NCBI GenBank assembly: GCA_027023325.1
Contig: JALVVQ010000284.1
Coordinates: 1-7,010 of the forward strand
DNA: 7,010 nucleotides
From: Campylobacteraceae bacterium
GTDB lineage: Bacteria; Campylobacterota; Campylobacteria; Campylobacterales; Sulfurovaceae
Direction: 5' to 3'
The notes under the pieces are model-generated. The model saw only the letters and a list, made by a program, of their open reading frames with translations. It did no database searches and had not been told where the DNA came from. Below are positions 6,501 through 7,010 of the stretch, piece by piece; within the stretch, counting starts at the first letter, position 1, and each line of letters begins with the position of its first letter. The translations under genes and the position numbers were made by a program.

Positions 6501-7010
6501 CGAAGCGTACCATTGGTATCTAGCTTAAACAGATCACTGCCCGTACCACTGAGTGAAAAAGAGGTTATGGGGGTATCGCCTTGTATTTGCACTTCTATCA
6601 CAGCGATCTCTGTATCTACAGCAACATCTTCTCTCACTGATGTGGTAAGGTTCTTTAGCTTGGGTGGGGTATCTGCTACATCTTTAAGTCTGATGATCAG
6701 ATTGACCTCTCGACTATATCCTGCTTGGTTTCTCGCTTTGATTTGAAGATTGTAAATGGGCCGTGTTTCAAAATCCAGCGAATGTGCGATGGTGATGTTG
6801 CCCTCTCTATCTACAGCGAAGTCACCAGCCCCCTCTCCAGAGAGTTCAAATGCCTCTATCTCGCTACTGCCGTCATACAGTATATGCATACTGCCCAACC
6901 GACTGCCTACCGACAGATTCTCCTCCATATTGTTGAAGACCGTATCATCCAGCACCGCTGTCTCTTCAGGCAGATCATTGACAAACAGACGCAAGGTAAG
7001 CTTCTGACTA
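3503..7010 (-). CDS. Large cadherin-repeat / LVIVD-propeller protein, 5' partial
   Basis: The frame is open from the window edge to TGA at 3505-3503; 1168 residues are visible. The first possible start is TTG at 6994-6992, but it has no ribosome binding site, and the residues before it (SQKLT) continue into LRLFVNDLPE, which reads as the last strand of a preceding cadherin repeat. The real start is therefore upstream. Counting that TTG as residue 1: cadherin-like repeats at about 19-110, 111-208, 209-303, 304-409, 410-508 and 511-592; seven LVIVD-type blades at about 595-915; two divergent cadherin-like repeats at about 924-1040 and 1041-1163. There are no visible membrane segments and no LPXTG or PEP-CTERM tail, and the signal peptide, if any, lies outside. 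The fold predicts an extracytoplasmic protein, possibly an adhesin. Substrate and partner are unknown. The frame is intact, with no frameshift. Confidence is high for the fold, low for the function. Confidence 0.85.
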   Translation of the reverse strand, partial: SQKLTLRLFVNDLPEETAVLDDTVFNNMEENLSVGSRLGSMHILYDGSSEIEAFELSGEGAGDFAVDREGNITIAHSLDFETRPIYNLQIKARNQAGYSREVNLIIRLKDVADTPPKLKNLTTSVREDVAVDTEIAVIEVQIQGDTPITSFSLSGTGSDLFKLDTNGTLRIAGAIDYEQKRSYDLQVKAQSSAGESEPAQVHIVVENVAEIVPVLKPSTLSIKENNTIGAIVGFVSLESAGDTPISAYELNTTDVFEIDQNGTLKIKKSLDYESQKEYRVKVRAENQAGAGGWVDIPIHVTDEPDTVPGLRKTNLEVEENATVGTVVGRISIASPGDSPILRFEIVPDEYSYANWREGYFSIDNNGTVRVDSNASLDYEKRRYYSTYIKAINQTGANKKVYLTISVKNIVDAPPYCYGDTIEIGPVSKSILVNSEIERVICYHGDSPLVSAKLEPDSPFEAVIASGEDISDGTISIRVKDSLTNIDSYEYNLSLGATNATGESNKRPVHIVIDRNSYMFDMMQGDLDKVLGKINVGDKTVSYVGTDNRFFSIDRNGTLSRNSRENTEKYKPQYAFKIYVVYGDSSGKEISVVVNVLNRILSKLLLPGEPGETILNNAKNRAYICNEDGMVIVNIEDPAYPEIISSVATEGEAKDILLSKDEHYVYLLDAGKGLKVVDIENEVSPEIVGELLLSGSTYQYGGFDLSVDGRRLYIAHKKEITVVDTQDNLLPEVIATIPYLGKIQDNIQPYIFKDVMLSSKGTKLYAIETCYGLQEYNVSDIEHPKILYSESLDNGNSCRMQENIVANQEKSIIFATSEYGNTEEYVERHGLVEKISHTIDAEFNFIDHDIAYQANGRFHIYDIYNPVQPAMILAINFNQKFGDALNGIALDREKHIAYVTNKNSGLIAINVDNITQPIHHEPAIAGATIGIAEENLSLITTDDVLGHVSILKTGNTPILNMWTDLPKYKSGGVDCGYTYYAQQIDKRCENDYKYFRVDKNGHIYINDADSLIYENIGNMAPFGIYAKNEDGYTSQQAKVMVNIIENPNWTIQFQRPVIKIDSNLLAGSVITNILQRKSQRALQLFDIYKYEKYNCDIYSIREYVSWDNYSYEEALASTCTRPDYFDISTNGDITLKEAVPEGNYSVNIFAVDRFDLRGLENLKIEVVAP
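3506..4225 (-). repeat. Two C-terminal divergent cadherin-like repeats
   Basis: After the propeller the cadherin pattern resumes. The first unit has GNTPILNMW (948-956), FRVDKNGHIYI (989-999), SLIYE (1004-1008) and AKNEDGYTS (1020-1028). The second has FDISTNGDITL (1119-1129) and ends YSVNIFAVDRFDL and LKIEVVAP at the stop. Each unit carries one likely disulfide pair (C969/C982 and C1089/C1113). These motifs match the N-terminal array closely enough to suggest that the propeller was inserted into, or is flanked by, a single longer cadherin array. Confidence 0.6.
4250..5212 (-). repeat. LVIVD-type blades, probable seven-bladed propeller
   Basis: Seven units of about 40-50 residues share a pattern of a Y-[VI]-x strand, a short turn, a [GE]-[LMI]-x-[VI]-[VI]-[DN] strand and often a x-P-x-[IV] exit. 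Examples start near residues 616 (AYICNEDGMVIVNIEDPAYP), 658 (YVYLLDAGKGLKVVDIE), 706 (LYIAHKKEITVVD), 758 (LYAIETCYGLQEYNVSD), 806 (IIFATSEY), 843 (DIAYQANGRFHIYDIYNPVQP) and 890 (IAYVTNKNSGLIAINVDN). The fifth unit is the weakest. LVIVD repeats are known in secreted and surface proteins and are predicted to form beta-propellers. A count of seven suits a closed propeller, but this is my reading of the pattern, not a structure prediction. Confidence 0.65.
5225..6940 (-). repeat. Array of six cadherin-like repeats in the large protein
   Basis: Repeats are spaced about 95-108 residues apart. Shared elements within a repeat are, in order: a GD[ST]P[IL] turn (residues 139, 236, 331, 439), an F-x-[ILV]-D-x-[NE]-G-x-[LIV] strand (59, 156, 251, 355, 545), an LDYE-type motif (SLDFE 72, AIDYE 169, SLDYE 264 and 370) and an [AV]-x-N-x-x-G loop (RNQAG, ENQAG, INQTG, TNATG). 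The LDYE motif corresponds to the LDRE calcium-ligand motif of classical cadherins. The inter-repeat linkers (DVADTPP, NVAEIVP, DEPDTVP, NIVDAPP) replace the DxNDNxP calcium linker with a weaker version. Repeats five and six lose LDYE. Repeats are diverged at the DNA level, so they are old. Confidence 0.75.

Noticed and set aside
1..7010. CRISPR arrays, insertion sequences, phage or defence genes
   Set aside because: I looked for short direct repeats with spacers, transposase motifs and terminal inverted repeats and saw none.

Overview
The window comes from a member of the Campylobacterota (the former Epsilonproteobacteria), and most resembles the Sulfurovum/Sulfurimonas side of that phylum. 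The best evidence is RpoA: its short alpha subunit (333 aa) carries stretches such as HPLRRLVLGSSIGYAP, GYVPSEN and NPNYEKIIFDIETDGQ that I recognise from RpoA of this group. The assignment is from memory of the family, not from a search. Every recognisable gene lies on the minus strand, so transcription runs from high to low coordinates.

Right half (7010 down to 3503): one long reading frame for a large, presumably exported or surface protein. It is open at the window edge, so its true start lies beyond 7010. The visible 1168 residues contain six cadherin-like repeats (the fifth and sixth degenerate), then about seven LVIVD-type blades that probably form a beta-propeller, then two more divergent cadherin-like repeats up to the stop. 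Its function is unknown; adhesion or cell-surface binding is the usual guess for this fold.

Middle (3502 to 3280): a 223-nt gap with a candidate promoter for the ribosomal operon, a GGAGGAGG/CCTCCTCC inverted repeat around that promoter, and a leader hairpin close to the first ribosome binding site. There is no infA or secY here, which are common neighbours of rpmJ.

Left half (3279 down to 315): the alpha-type operon rpmJ-rpsM-rpsK-rpsD-rpoA-rplQ (L36, S13, S11, S4, RNA polymerase alpha, L17), all intact. Gaps are 2, 14, 85, 23 and 9 nt. The one wide gap, rpsK-rpsD, contains a perfect 7-bp hairpin. These genes supply four small-ribosome-assembly and decoding-region proteins or partners, two large-subunit proteins, and the scaffold for RNA polymerase assembly, so the operon ties ribosome and polymerase supply together.

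Left end (314 to 1): no convincing gene. It has a hairpin soon after rplQ, promoter-like TATAAT boxes on both strands, and a short plus-strand frame open at the window edge that could be the tail of a convergent gene.

The most unusual item is the cadherin/propeller protein, because of its architecture, its internal shift in base composition and its place directly upstream of a core ribosomal operon.
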